From positions 124,001-188,000 of the forward strand of contig JABMLP010000026.1 of NCBI GenBank assembly GCA_013176395.1: a stretch of DNA of 64,000 nt, read 5' to 3'. A program made the position numbers and the translations under genes. The DNA comes from Venturia oleaginea. Lineage: Eukaryota; Ascomycota; Dothideomycetes; Venturiales; Venturiaceae. Every line of letters starts with the position of its first letter. Position 1 is the first letter of the stretch. The notes beneath the pieces were generated by a model. That model had not been told where the DNA came from, did not search any database, and was given only the letters and a program-made list of their open reading frames with translations. Shown here piece by piece: positions 13,118-24,260 of the stretch.

Positions 13118-13182
13118 GAGTCGCGACACGTGTCTGGATCCAAAAGCACAAGAGTCGCGACACATGTGTATCCAAAAGCACG
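13118..13182. repeat. Imperfect direct repeat of about 32 bp with E-box-like palindromes
   Basis: Two adjacent units beginning GAGTCGCGACAC and ending ATCCAAAAGCAC occur at 13118-13150 and 13152-13182. The first contains GACACGTGTC, the second ACACATGTGT, so each has a CACGTG- or CATGTG-like palindromic core. The repeat is about 0.8 kb upstream of the cyr1 start and about 0.7 kb past the rtg2 stop. A regulatory role is possible but unproven. Confidence 0.7.
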
Positions 13183-13620
13183 AGGACTCCACGGTCCATC
13201 GGGCATATTTGCCCACGATAAAAGGACGAGAGAAGAGCTTACAAACATCAAAGTGTGGACCGGAAGGTTTTGCGGGAATCGGGATGCATCATGAGATTAA
13301 AGAAGACGGCATGGAATTTGTTCACAGAAAATGGGTGAAGACAGTCCCCCTAGTGCGATAGAGCATATTGGATTCACAAATCTCTCATTGGCTGGTAGAT
13401 GACTCCACAATTCCCAGAAATGATCATATGTGATGAACGGACGAAATGGGGTAGTACTAATAAGGTCAACAGGTAGAGACTGAGTGGGATTTCAACACTG
13501 AAGACTGGCAGCCGAAAGCCTAAAGGTGGCTGATATCCTGTTGAAGGTTGAAATGTGTTGGCTGCTGGTTGAGACGTCAGCTTCTCGCTCAAGAATCGCT
13601 AAGAACGATACGACGTCATC

Positions 13621-13707
13621 AAATCGAGATCGAGATTATTATCGATAAAGTTCTGGAAATGTCAAAAATTGTTTTTCCAGAGTTTTATCGACATCGATCT
13701 CGACTTA
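13621..13707. repeat. Dispersed hairpin repeat, copy A
   Basis: Left arm 13621-13659 and right arm 13673-13707 are inverted copies: both contain TCGAGATCGA and TCGATAAA followed by TCTGGAAA, with a loop of about 13 bases. The left arm has a 6-base extra stretch. The same motif recurs in copies B to G in this window. Non-coding; 120 bases beyond the rtg2 stop codon. Confidence 0.75.
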
Positions 13708-13828
13708 GTAAGTTTGAATCAAAAAGGACGTAACACAAACGAGAGATGTAAAGGATCAATACCAGCTAGTCTACGAGCTAAAAATAGGCACAACCTCATC
13801 GCCGATCGCCACACACTCATTAATCCTA

Positions 13829-15692
13829 TTAATCCTCGAAATGGCTCTCTGGCAGGCTCTCGCCACTTCCACTGTTCACCGCCAGCGTCACGTGATGACC
13901 ACCTTCACCCTGGTGCCAGTTCTTCTTCTTTCCTAATTTGGAAAGACCTTTGATCGACTTCTGAAGACCCTCAGCTTGCAAAATAGAAGGGTCGTCCTTG
14001 CCCAGATCGACAGTGACATGAAGAATGTGACCGGTTTTCTTCTCGTGCTTCGTCTCGTGCTCGGCCCATTTGACGTCGAAAGAGACCTTCTCGTCGTTAA
14101 CGACGCCTGCTGGGTAGACCTGCGCGACAATTCCAGCGACTTTGCCGTAATACTTGCACCACCAGGCTGCAGAAGGCTCAAGAAGCTCGCAAAGCAGGTT
14201 GTAGAATCGTGTGTCGGAAGGTGCGAGAGACCCTTCGCCACCCGAGGCTTCGCAAAGGATAATGGCAAGTGCGGCACGCTCCTTGTGACTTGCACCGTGG
14301 GTTCCTGCCAAAACGCCGCTGGTAGTACTGCGCAGTGCAACTGCCGCCTGGAGGTCCTTTGGCAAATGGTTGAAGCAGTACAGGCTCTGAGCGACTGCAG
14401 TAAGCATCTGTGGCGAGATCTCATCTGGTAGTGAGGTGCTATCCTGATCATGCTTGTGCTTGTGTTCCTGCTCGTGGTCGACCAACGACGGCGTTGCGGA
14501 CTGAATGAGAGAGACAAGCTGTGCAGAGGAGGAAGGTGCGGACGACTTGGTAGCAGCCACAAGTGGGTGCTCGGCCTTGACGTCTGCGGGCAGATCCTTG
14601 AACAACGCTCCCTCCCGAACACCGCCTTGAGCGAATTTGACAGTGGTGATGGCTGGTAGCGCCTTGCACAGGCAACGGACCAGGGTAGCAACGGCAGGAA
14701 CCTGTGAAGCACGTCGCTCAGAGACACGGAATATATTGTCCTGGTTGGCCGCGGCTGCCATAACAATGGAGGTGTTCTCGAAGTTCTTGGCCGGCTGCTC
14801 GAATCCATTGATAATGGGGCACGGGTAAGGCTGCACTGGATGCTGGGACATCAGGACGAAGCCCCATCCACGGAAGCCACCACCAGAGACGTGCAAGTTC
14901 AGGCCACGAGGGTTCTTGCTCGAATCGAGGAACTCGGCCGGAATCTTGATCTTGGCAACTGCGTCCTTGAGGTTGTTCGTGACTTCCTTTTCGAATTCGG
15001 CCATAGCATGGCCGCCAGCGATGTTTGCCTCCTGAATGCGTCGGTTGAGCGCGGCTGCCCCATACGGCATAGAGACGGAGCTGGCATCGGACATTCGTAC
15101 TTGGCCATGTTCAGCGTCGAGCCAGGTGATCTGGGTGGATCCGCCGCCGAGGTCCATCATGAGGCCCTTGACACTGGAGAAGGAGCTAACAACGCCCATG
15201 GCGCCGACCCTTCCTTCCTCTTCTTTGGGAAGCATTTCAACGGTCCAGCCGGTGGCACCGTGTATCTGGGCGCGGAAGTCTTCAGAATTGACTGCCTGGC
15301 GAGTAGCTTCAGTGCCGATGATGCGTACGTTCTCGTCAGGGACGCCAAGGTCGGTGCAGGTGTTCTTGAAGCGCTGGTAGGCCCTGACGACGTCGGCAAC
15401 GACTTCAGGAGGGATGGGAGCTTGTACACCAGTGGACCATTGTGCATCGTAGAGTGATATGCCGGCCCTGTCCACGTAGCGTGTAGGCATGATGCGAGCG
15501 GTATCTGGGCACATATCCGTGACTGAGAAGCGGATGCCATTGCTGTGAAGACAGTTAGATAAGAGCACAAGCCGTGAGAAGTGAGACGTGAGAGTGGAAG
15601 CATGGGTTGACATGTGTCACTCACCTTCCCATATCGACGATTCCATGGAGGTTCTTGTTGGAGCAGGTCTGCGGGCAGCATTGGGAGCTCAT
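13829..15692 (-). CDS. rtg2: Retrograde regulation protein 2, Ppx/GppA phosphatase family
   Basis: Two exons, 15692-15625 and 15542-13829 (82-base GT-AG intron), give 593 residues. The first exon codes MSSQCCPQTC...NLHGIVDMG, which joins SNGIRFSV and so completes the phosphate-1 motif of the ASKHA fold. GLMMDLGGGSTQITW is the phosphate-2 motif. VRIIGTEATRQA and the HVSGGGFRGWG block also match the Ppx/GppA family. The yeast homologue RTG2 signals mitochondrial dysfunction to the nucleus through Rtg1/Rtg3. A histidine- and lysine-rich insert (HEQEHKHKHDQD) sits about two thirds along. The C-terminal third resembles the accessory domain found in fungal RTG2 proteins. Starting at 15613 instead would lose the glycine-rich N-terminal motif. 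Confidence 0.92.
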
Positions 15693-17337
15693 GGTATTCG
15701 ATTCAAGGTTGTACAATGAAAGGGGATGTTTTTTTTCGACAGGTGAAGGCGATAAGCGGTGCAGAGAGACAAAAAGAAATAGAATGCGTGTGAAAGTGCT
15801 GTTTGAAGCTGGTATTGGAAGAGAAGTGTCAAGCCGAAGCTGTAAGAAGTGGATACCAAGAGGTGAAAGGTTGATGAGGTTGAAGAGATTTCAGAGCAGG
15901 GCGGGAAAGGGTTATATCATGTTTTCAGGCGATTCACTCCTGCATCAGAGCGCAGAGCCATACCTACTTGCTGGGAGGAACAGCTCCTGCTACGACTGCT
16001 ACAAGTCCATGGCCAAACGAAGAGCTGTTGAGGTAGACTTGGAAGAGGAAGTTACAACGAACGAAGCATGGTCAGGGCGCAGCGCTTGGAATCACCGTTG
16101 AGTCTCACGCGTGAGCAGACGGCTGATCCTTGAAGTGAGAAGCAATTTGCCAAATCCAGATCGATGTGGATAATTTTCTGGAAGTTTGAAAATTAATTTT
16201 GCCAGAAAGTTATCGGTATCGATCTCAGTCGCATCATGTGATACTTGTTTCGGCCATCGGAGGTCCGGCACTTCCGTCTTGAGACTCAAACGCAGGCCTG
16301 TCCTTCTCTGTCTCTATGCATGGCGTTCTGGCTTGCATCAGCCTCTTACTACTTTTGACCCTCCAAATCTAGCTCCGTGTACTCCATCTGTTTATATACC
16401 GACACCTAAATCGATTGCCGAGATTCCATCGCCTCTCGGCATGAATGGACGGTGACACTTACCAGAACTAGGTAAAATATTTTCGAAGATCTTAACCCCA
16501 GTCTCCCTGTGCTGATTGTTCGTTTGCCCGCAAACGACGAGGGCGTGAATGGTATGAATGCGATTGACAGAAAGAGATTTTGATCATGTTTGTATGGACT
16601 TCGGACCTATGTTTAACTAGCGAGGCTGTGAATAAGGAGCGCCTGATAAATTCTACTCTGTAAGAGTAAGTGCTAAAGTTGGGATTCTTCAACTACTTTC
16701 TTCCATCGGTGACATCTCAAGTAGTCGATCTTCACCTGTTTTGACATGGATGTCACTTTGGATGGAACTTGGGAGTGCTGATAGCTTTATCCCGTATTCA
16801 CAAATTATATCCACCATTTCAGGCGATTCCGACCTTTGCCGTGAGCCATCGCTGACCGTACATTCCACAGTAATCCTCAAGAACATCATGCATAATGGCA
16901 AAGCACCGCCAGAAGAAGACGCAGTGAGTGACATGTACTGCAATGCATGTATGAATAGCAATTGCATTGTTATTCTCCGCTCCAAACAGACAAGATCGAG
17001 CAAGTTCTCACTCTCAGTAAGCGGATAAGGTTTGATAAGAAGGTCGTTGAAGGAGATGCTTCGGTGTTCTCGGACGGAGATTGAAATCGTCTCCACTAAT
17101 CCCAAGCCAAGCCAAACATCCTCAGCCTTATGATTGGTTACAGCGTCCTCCGAGAAATCGCCGCCTGACTCTCTACGAGAAAGGAAAATGGAACTTTCAG
17201 TGGGTCGGAAGAGGATAAGGATATAAAATAAATATCATTTCTCTCTCGAATGGTTTTAGGCCTCACCTTGAATCCGGAGCAATTGCATCGTCGCATTCAT
17301 ACCTACTTTCTTTCTGGGTCCGCTATTTCGTAACGAA
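15693..17337. other. Intergenic, 1.6 kb, with a hairpin repeat and a possible coding remnant
   Basis: Between the divergent rtg2 (minus) and MFS (plus) genes. It contains hairpin copy B. At 16986-17084 a plus-strand frame reads TDKIEQVLTLSKRIRFDKKV and then VEGDASVFSDGD before a stop, which looks protein-like; the frame before it (16741-17028) is different. This may be a decayed gene end, but I cannot name it and no full model is visible. Confidence 0.4.
16153..16230. repeat. Dispersed hairpin repeat, copy B
   Basis: Left arm 16153-16183 (AGATCGATGTGGATAATTTT then CTGGAA) and right arm 16199-16230, whose complement reads GAGATCGATACCGATAA then CTTTCTGGCAA. The arms match at about 20 of 24 positions around a loop of about 15 AT-rich bases. 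The motif is shared with copy A. Confidence 0.75.
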
Positions 17338-19118
17338 ATGGCACATCAAAATCATAGAGGTGAACACCCTCAACTTCAGCACGACTCGGAAACCTCATCC
17401 CTCTCCTCCCTCGATAAGAAAAAACAAGAGCATCCAGCAAACATGTCACCCCATTTCGAGGCCCTCAATACAGTGCCAACGGCAAACACAACGCACCGCG
17501 CCTACACAAACCGCAACCAAGAACTCATCAACCTCCCCTCGCGAACCCTCGATCCCATCGCCTCATTGCAGGAATACACCGAAGAGACTGTCTCTGGTCA
17601 GATCTGGAAGGAAGTAAAATCAAACAAGAGTGGGAAGGTTGAACGATGGGAATTAGTAACGTTCAAAATCGACGACCCGGAGAATCCAAAGAATTGGAGT
17701 AAGGCGTACAAATGGTGGTGCACCATGTGCGTTGCTGTCACATGTTTCGTTGTTGCTTTCAACTCAGCGGTGGTGACGGCGGACATTGGAAGTGTGGTGG
17801 AGGAATTCGGGTGTAGTGAGGAAGTTGCTCTGTTGAGTATTACATTGTTTGTTGTAGGCTTTGGGATTGGTATGCTCGCTCTGCCCGATTTTGGTCTAGG
17901 ATTTACTAATCAAACGCAGGTCCCATGGTCTTTGCTCCTTTGAGTGAAATTCTTGGTCGTCAGATCATTTATGGAACAACTTTACTCGTGGCTGTCGTTT
18001 TCATCATCCCTGGGGCTGTCGCGAAGAATATCACTACACTCCTTGTCGCTCGAGCCATTGATGGTATCGCCTTCAGTGCCCCAATGACTTTGGTCGGCGG
18101 TACATTGTCAGATATGTGGAGGACAGAAGAGCGAGGAGTTCCGATGGCCGCCTTCTCAGCGGCTCCCTTCGTCGGCCCTGCGATCGGCCCTCTTGTCGGC
18201 GGCTTCTTATCCGATAATCTCGGTTGGAGGTGGTTGTACTGGATTCAGCTCATCCTCTCCGCCATCGCCTGGATCCTCATTTCCTTCACCGTGCCGGAAA
18301 CATACACACCAACACTTCTGGCTCGCCGAGCAAAGAAGTTGCGCAAGGAGACTGATGACGACAAGTTTGTAACTGAGCTTGATCTCGATGAAAGACCTTT
18401 CGGACAGCGACTCAAGATCTTCTTGATCCGTCCCTTCCAACTACTCTTCCTGGAACCGATTGTCCTGTTCATTTCCATTTACATGAGTGTCCTCTACGGA
18501 CTTCTGTACATGTTCTTCATCGCATATCCTATTGTCTATCAGCAAGGCAAGGGATACTCAGCATCAATCACTGGCTTGATGTTCATCCCAATCGCCCTAG
18601 GCGTTCTTTGTTCCGCCGCCTGCGCTCCTATGGTCAACAAACATTATCTCGGTCTCTGTGAGAAACATGACGGCGCACCACCAGCAGAAGCCCGTCTCAT
18701 TCCCATGATGATCTCCTGCTGGTTCATCCCAATCGGGCTGTTCGTTTTTGCATGGACATCCTACCCACAACTCCACTGGATTGGCCCCGCCATCGGTGGC
18801 TTCCCAGTCGGCTTTGGCTTTATCTTCCTGTACAGCTCAGCAAACAACTACCTCGTCGATTCTTACCAGCATCAAGCTGCCAGTGCACTTGCGGCCAAGA
18901 CGTGTTTGCGGTCTTTCTGGGGCGCCGCCACAGTGCTCTTCACCTCGCAGATGTATGCTCGTCTCGGTGACCAATGGGCTTCTTCTCTTCTGGCTTTCCT
19001 TGCATTGGCATGCTGTGGTATCCCCTTCGTCTTCTACTTTAATGGCGCGAGAATCAGAAAGCATTCCAAGTTCGCTTACAGTGGCGATGAGGAGAACTTG
19101 GACCAGAGCAAGGAGTAG
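17338..19118 (+). CDS. MFS transporter, DHA1 (polyamine/drug:H+ antiporter) type
   Basis: Exons 17338-17869 and 17920-19118 (50-base intron with a TACTAAT branch point) give 576 residues. The hydrophilic N-terminus ends in DDPENPKNWSKAYKWW, the standard lead-in of fungal DHA1 transporters (Tpo1/Flr1-like). The first membrane segment, CVAVTCFVVAFNSAVVT, follows. The intron splits GFGIG-PMVFAPLSEILGR, whose second half is the conserved loop 2-3 motif. GTLSDMWRTEERG marks loop 4-5 and WRWLYWIQLI the following helix. Twelve membrane segments are expected, with a charged central loop (RRAKKLRKETDDDK). It probably exports polyamines or toxic organics at the plasma membrane; the substrate is not predictable. 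Confidence 0.9.
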
Positions 19119-19376
19119 AGGAGGTTGAGGAAAGGATGAAGTTTTTGGTTTTGTTGCATAGCGATCGGCGTTCGGAGGGCCTTGCGTGCATATTTCAGCG
19201 TTGTCGGTACTGTTGTCGGTTCTAAATAGTAATCACTCTTATTCTGAAAACCAAATACCAGCCTAGTCTAGTGATCGATTGGACTGTTGCCAGTTGAGTG
19301 AAAGTGCCCACATCCGCTTCACCGACACGATGCCTTCTGAGTTCTGACGAATAGCTGAGGTTGATAGAATAAACCC

Positions 19377-19455
19377 ACATCGAGCTCGATGTCGCTGAGT
19401 TTCAAGCGATCTGCTTCTCGAAGTTGCCAAATTTTCATCGACCTCGATCGCGTGT
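19377..19455. repeat. Dispersed hairpin repeat, copy C
   Basis: Left arm from 19377 reads ACATCGAGCTCGATGTCG. The complement of the right arm (19424-19455) reads GCGATCGAGGTCGATG, then AAAATTTGGCAA. The loop is about 20 bases. Arms and motif agree with copies A and B, although the arms match each other less well. Confidence 0.6.
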
Positions 19456-20134
19456 AGAGGAACGGTGTCCTCGATGTCGACACGGTTGAAAGGGCAACGA
19501 ATCGATGAAGCAGCCGTGTAGCTACGCTTTTAAATCGTGATCCCAGCCCTATATGACTGCTGGGTGGCACGAAAAGAGCCGTAAATATCGACGACCTGAA
19601 ACAAGGATGGCGTGCTCCAGCTATTTTGATCGTGGAAAACCTGCGGTCTATATCGACCGAAGCGAGGCCATCTCGACCCTTCCTTTCTATTTCGAAGCGG
19701 TCAGGCCGAGTAGTAAAGATGCTTAGCCTAGAGAAGGCTGTATTTGTAACCGTTCGCTGTCTAGGTAGTTGGATCAGCAAGAGATATTCCTGATGAGAGT
19801 TTATAGATACCAAACTCTGCCGATCATGTTTGACGCCGGCTCCATTTTTTTGGAAGATCAGCTATGACAGAGCACTTCAACGAACCCTGTTTGATAACAA
19901 GGTCGCTTGCCCAGGCTTGTGTCGCATCTGGTAGGATTTGCTGTCGAAAATAAACCCCGTCTTATGCGTCGGAGCCGGTTCCGGGGCTGCAGATGTGATG
20001 GGAGCCATTGTACCTCCAAGTGCGACAAGGCCAATCATCTTGCATGTACAGCGGGATCCTTGGAAGTTGTGTGGGAGGTAGATGTTACGATTCAAGACCT
20101 TGGAACGGTAAGTGGCTGCAGTAGTGATATGTCC

Positions 20135-20151
20135 AAAAAAAAAAAAAAAAA
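20135..20151. repeat. Homopolymer A17
   Basis: Seventeen consecutive A at 20135-20151, in non-coding sequence. No further structure is seen around it. Confidence 0.9.
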
Positions 20152-22132
20152 TGGCGAGAGAGGCTTGAAGTAGCCACATGGTAGCATCCGCAATTAATCG
20201 AGCTAAACTCAGCTGGACAGAACCGACGCCAATGGATCCAGCTGCGTTCGCCCCGGCCTCATTGGTCACCTCCTACCACAGCCTGCAGTAGTACATACAT
20301 CGTTTGTTTGCTCTTCGTCCCGTTGAGGTACGGAGTATTACTTGCTTGCTGAAGTAGCCAATTTCTTGCTCTTTTTTAGAAAGAGATGCGGGGGTTGCAT
20401 CTTGTATACTTTCCCGATCGATGATGCACTATCGTTGCTCGGTTTATGTAGGACAAAGATGTGTTGAGGTGGTGCAATTTCGATACTCTGCGAGATGAGG
20501 TGGTACTCCTTGTGCCGCCTTCGCATCCGTTAAGACCTTCATGTCAGGCAATCGATGTGGTTCAAGGCACAAGGTGAAGGGAAGACCGGCTGCGGAAAGC
20601 TCAGGCTTGCAGCCTTGTACCACCAAGCAGGAAACATCCGTCTTTTGACACTTCGGAAATTTTTGAGACTGTGTCCTGATGCTGACATTTCTGCAGAATG
20701 AGGGCCTGCTCCCGAAAAGCCGCAGCAGAGCCTGCAAAGAGTACATGATGAGGATATGCTGTGTAACCATGCTAGACAAGGAAGCTGAGAGAGATATGAA
20801 AACAACCTTTCAACTAGGATCTTGCGGCCAAGGGACAGGCTTATGATTCCGGAAGGCCCAGAGGCTGACGGCGTAAAGAGGTTCGTGGATTCGGTCCTGG
20901 ACTCCTGGAGTGCTAAGTCGTGCAGATAGTGATGCTGGTGAGATTCGAGACTTCGGTGTTTCTTAGAGTCGGTTCCAATGGGGCATATAAGTGAGGCAAA
21001 GACGCAGCATCCTTGCAAAGCCGAGTGCTTTGGCGCATCATCCATCTCTCCACCACGACCCTCCAGGCCTTCACCCTTTCTCGTCGTCGCTTCAGCACCT
21101 CCTCTGGCCTTGTGCAGCACCAGCACCAGCAGCTCTCCGTCTTAAGGCGCTAACCATTCTCTCGGTTTTCTCCTTTGATCCTCGCGACCCGCAACTGGGA
21201 CACGAAGCATTCTTTCTGGTGAGTCTCTGCCCATCGGCTACGCTTGGCTGCAATCGTGTCTTACATGGTGGATGAGCCGTTGCCGTTGCTGACACCTGCA
21301 TCGACTCGTTGACCGGCCATTCCCCTTTGGAATCCCAAGGTTCGCTCACGTACTCCAGAAGACAACGCCATCAAACGTGTGTGCCAGGCTACGTGACGCG
21401 CCCAACCTTCAGCTCGTTTCCTCCGGTTGACGACTCCGCTTTGATACAGCGGTAGACCAATCAGACTGAGCTCCCACCAGCCAACCCTTGTCCAAACCAG
21501 TGCATAGAGTTGCAAAGAGCTCTGAAAGACAGTCCTCTAAAAATGGGTAATTGCATTCCTGTCCCATCCCATCCGCTGGCCTTGATGGTCTTCCACTAGA
21601 GGCCCGCCGCAGCTCCCAGATCTACTAATCCTGCCACATACTCTTTGTGTTCGTCGACTTTGCTTACCAGTATAACCACAGCCGAAGCTGGGGATAGCTA
21701 CCGACCTGACAGTCGCCCCGTGAGTCTCCTCCCTCGTCCCTCCTCCAGCCTGACCTTGCATGGCGTTTGCCCTCTTGATGCTCGAGCCCATTTCCTGCCT
21801 TGTGCAGCAGCAGAACCGCACACTGCTTTGCCCAGCACTTGCGGCGCATTGCCCACGCCAGCAATTCCTTCCTCGAGTCAAACACCGGCCGTGTGCGTGC
21901 TTTAGGCCGGCTGCGGCTCTTGCCGTGTGTTCGCAAAGTTTGATCGCAGCTTCGTCTTGTCGGTGTCGGCCGGCCGTGGTTCTCTGAGGCAAATCTCGCT
22001 CTGATCGGGACTGGTCCGAGCGCGAGACTTCTCATCAGACCTGAACTTTGAAGCTTGGGACGAAACACGTCCATCTCCAACACCCACTCCCCATCTTTTA
22101 AATAAACTCCATCATCACGCCACAACTCAACC

Positions 22133-24260
22133 ATGCAGGCAGCATCAACTGACTTCCCCGTGAAGCGCGAACGATCTCGCTCCCCACGAAGACGCTCCCG
22201 CTCCCCCAGACATCGACGGTCATACTCTCCTCGCAGCCGTTCTCGCAGCCGCGGCGCAGACTACCGACGAAGCGACCGTCGTTCACGTTCACCGGCACAG
22301 ACTGGTGCAGCTCCGGCAGGCGGATACTCCGCTTCATCACGTCCAACAGTACGAGGAGGCGGCGACGAGAGAAGTCAACAGAAAGAGCAGCCTGGCATGC
22401 AGGGAATGCGTGAGAACTCGCAACAAGACCGACGCGTCTACGTCGGCAACCTCTCCTATGATGTGAAATGGCATCATCTCAAAGATTTCATGCGACAGGG
22501 TAAGCTTGCCCGACGCGCTTCCATCACGGTCATCATTCGCTAACAGACGCGCCATTCTAGCCGGCGAGGTCCTGTACGCAGACGTACTATTACTTCCTAA
22601 TGGGATGAGCAAGGTGGGCTGATTTGCGGCTGGTTATCTGGCTTTCTCTGGTAATTTGAAGGACTGTGGTTGACGGGTAGGACTGGTTCCTCTGTGAATA
22701 TAGGGATGCGGGTAATTGTCCCGATGCATCTTGCACATTATGACATGGACTGACTTTGGCATAGTATCGTGGAATATCAAACTCGAGATCAAGCTCAAAA
22801 CGCGGTCAACACGCTCAGCAACCAAAACCTGATGGGTAGACTCGTCTACGTTCGCGAGGTTAGTTCCTCCCAGCACGTCCGTTACCCACCTGTAGCTGCC
22901 TGGTTTTCGAATAACACCACACTTAACACTTCTTCCTTCTGGTTCTATTGTCCACAACGTCACTTCACTTCCACACAATCCACCATACACCATACACAAC
23001 TACAACCACTTTTTACCTCCCGCATTTCACCATCATTTCTCTTTCTCACCTCGACTCACGCTTACAATTTACACTACATAGGATCGTGAGGCCGAACCTC
23101 GATTCTCACAACCTGCTCCAGTCATGAGCGGCGGCATGGCTCCTCGTGGCGGAGGTTTCGGAGGCGGAATGGGCGGAATGTCACGCGGTGGTGGAGGCTT
23201 TGGCGGTGGCTTTGGCGGTGGTGCACCAGGTGGTGGCAACAACCAGCTATATATCTCCAACGTTTGTTACCCATCCCAGCTTTGCTAATTTGTGTAGGGA
23301 GATATGTTGACTATAACTAGCTTCCATACACTGTTGGCTGGCAAGATCTGAAGGATCTTTTCCGTCAGGCCAGTAAGTCGAGCCCTTATCGTTAACTCTT
23401 TGATGATAGACGCTTGCTCACACCAGTCCCTCACAGCTCAAGTCGGAAACATTGTACGCGCTGACGTCCATCTTGGACCCGACGGTCGTCCCAAGGGCTC
23501 CGGTATCGTCGTCTTCGACAACGCCGACGATGCACGCAACGCCATCACTCAGTTCAATGGATACGAATGGCAGGGCCGAACACTCGAAGTTCGCGAAGAC
23601 CGATTTGCCAATGCTCCACCGGGCGGTGGACGTGGTGGGTTCGGTGGCGGACGCGGTGGTTTTGGAGGCGGTTTCGCAGGCCGCGGCGGCGGAGGCTTTG
23701 GTGGAGGCTTTGGTGGAGGCTTCGGTGGTCGTGGTGGAGGAGGCTTCGGTGGTGGACGTGGAGGCTTTGGCGGTGCTTACGGTAATGGAGGTGGCACCTA
23801 TGCTGGCAGTGCTTCTGGCGGCATGGACGCTGCTCCTCTCGTCCCGCAAGCCCCCAACCCATTCACCGACCATGCTACACACGGCGGCGAGCCCGGTCCC
23901 ATTATCCACGTTCGCAACCTTCCCTGGTCTACCAGCAACGAAGACCTGGTCGATCTCTTCACAACCATCGGTCCAGTGAAGAAAGCTGAAATCCAGTACG
24001 AGCCCAACGGTCGCTCCCGCGGAACTGGTGTCGTCGAGTTTGACACTCGCGAGAATGCAGAGACTGCGATCAGTATGTACAACCCTGGACTTTCACTTGC
24101 GCTACCGGCAGAATGCTAACCTTTTACAGCCAAGTTCTCTGGATACCAATACGGTGGACGACCTCTCGGTCTCACATTCGTTCGCTATGGCAACGTTGGT
24201 GCCAGCAATGGTGGCGGTGACGCTATGGACACCGGCGATATTGGAGATCAGATCATGTAA
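22133..24260 (+). CDS. SR-type RNA-binding protein with three RRMs (Gbp2/Hrb1-like)
   Basis: Eight exons: 22133-22499, 22561-22613, 22704-22711, 22765-22858, 23082-23261, 23321-23372, 23437-24072, 24130-24260; 506 residues, phases consistent. The N-terminus is an RS domain (RERSRSPRRRSRSPRHRRSY). RRM1 has RVYVGNLSYDVKW and VLYADVLLLPNGMSKGCGIV; RRM2 has QLYISNLPYTVGW and GNIVRADV; RRM3 has IHVRNLPWSTSNEDLVDLF. Glycine-rich FGG/RGG linkers separate RRM1 from RRM2 and RRM2 from RRM3. The 8-base exon GGATGCGG supplies the invariant GCG of the RRM1 RNP1 motif. Yeast Gbp2/Hrb1, with the same layout, bind pre-mRNA, act in mRNA export quality control and bind G-rich single strands. The nuclear role here is inferred from that. 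Intron 4 (223 bases) is long. Confidence 0.88.

Larger units (their letters stand above)
12317..13828. other. Intergenic: cyr1 promoter and rtg2 3' region
   Basis: No supported gene. It contains the start-proximal promoter of cyr1, GAGCTGTGGT-type short repeats near 12500-12545, the 32-bp direct repeat at 13118-13182 and a hairpin repeat at 13621-13707. Short frames here lack any recognisable motif. Confidence 0.5.
19119..22132. other. Gene-poor stretch, 3 kb
   Basis: I see no convincing gene on either strand in 3 kb. It contains hairpin copy C (19377-19455), a 17-A run (20135-20151) and CT-rich sequence toward 22 kb, which probably includes the promoter and leader of the RNA-binding protein gene starting at 22133. 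Open frames of 130-195 codons here have no recognisable motif and overlap the repeats. Confidence 0.5.

Noticed and set aside
13933..14808. Long minus-strand frame of 291 codons within rtg2
   Set aside because: It is a second frame of the same strand fully inside the rtg2 exon, Ser/Arg rich with no motif; rtg2 has clear ASKHA motifs in its own frame.
16689..17105. Minus-strand frame of 138 codons
   Set aside because: No recognisable motif, and it lies opposite a more protein-like plus-strand fragment.
21537..22134. Antisense frames of 151-156 codons upstream of the SR/RRM gene
   Set aside because: Two overlapping frames with mixed composition and no motif; more likely promoter or leader of the plus-strand gene.
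23418..23909. Antisense frame rich in Ser/Thr/Ala opposite the SR/RRM gene
   Set aside because: It is the complement of the glycine-rich FGG/RGG linker; the low-complexity pattern comes from the sense gene.
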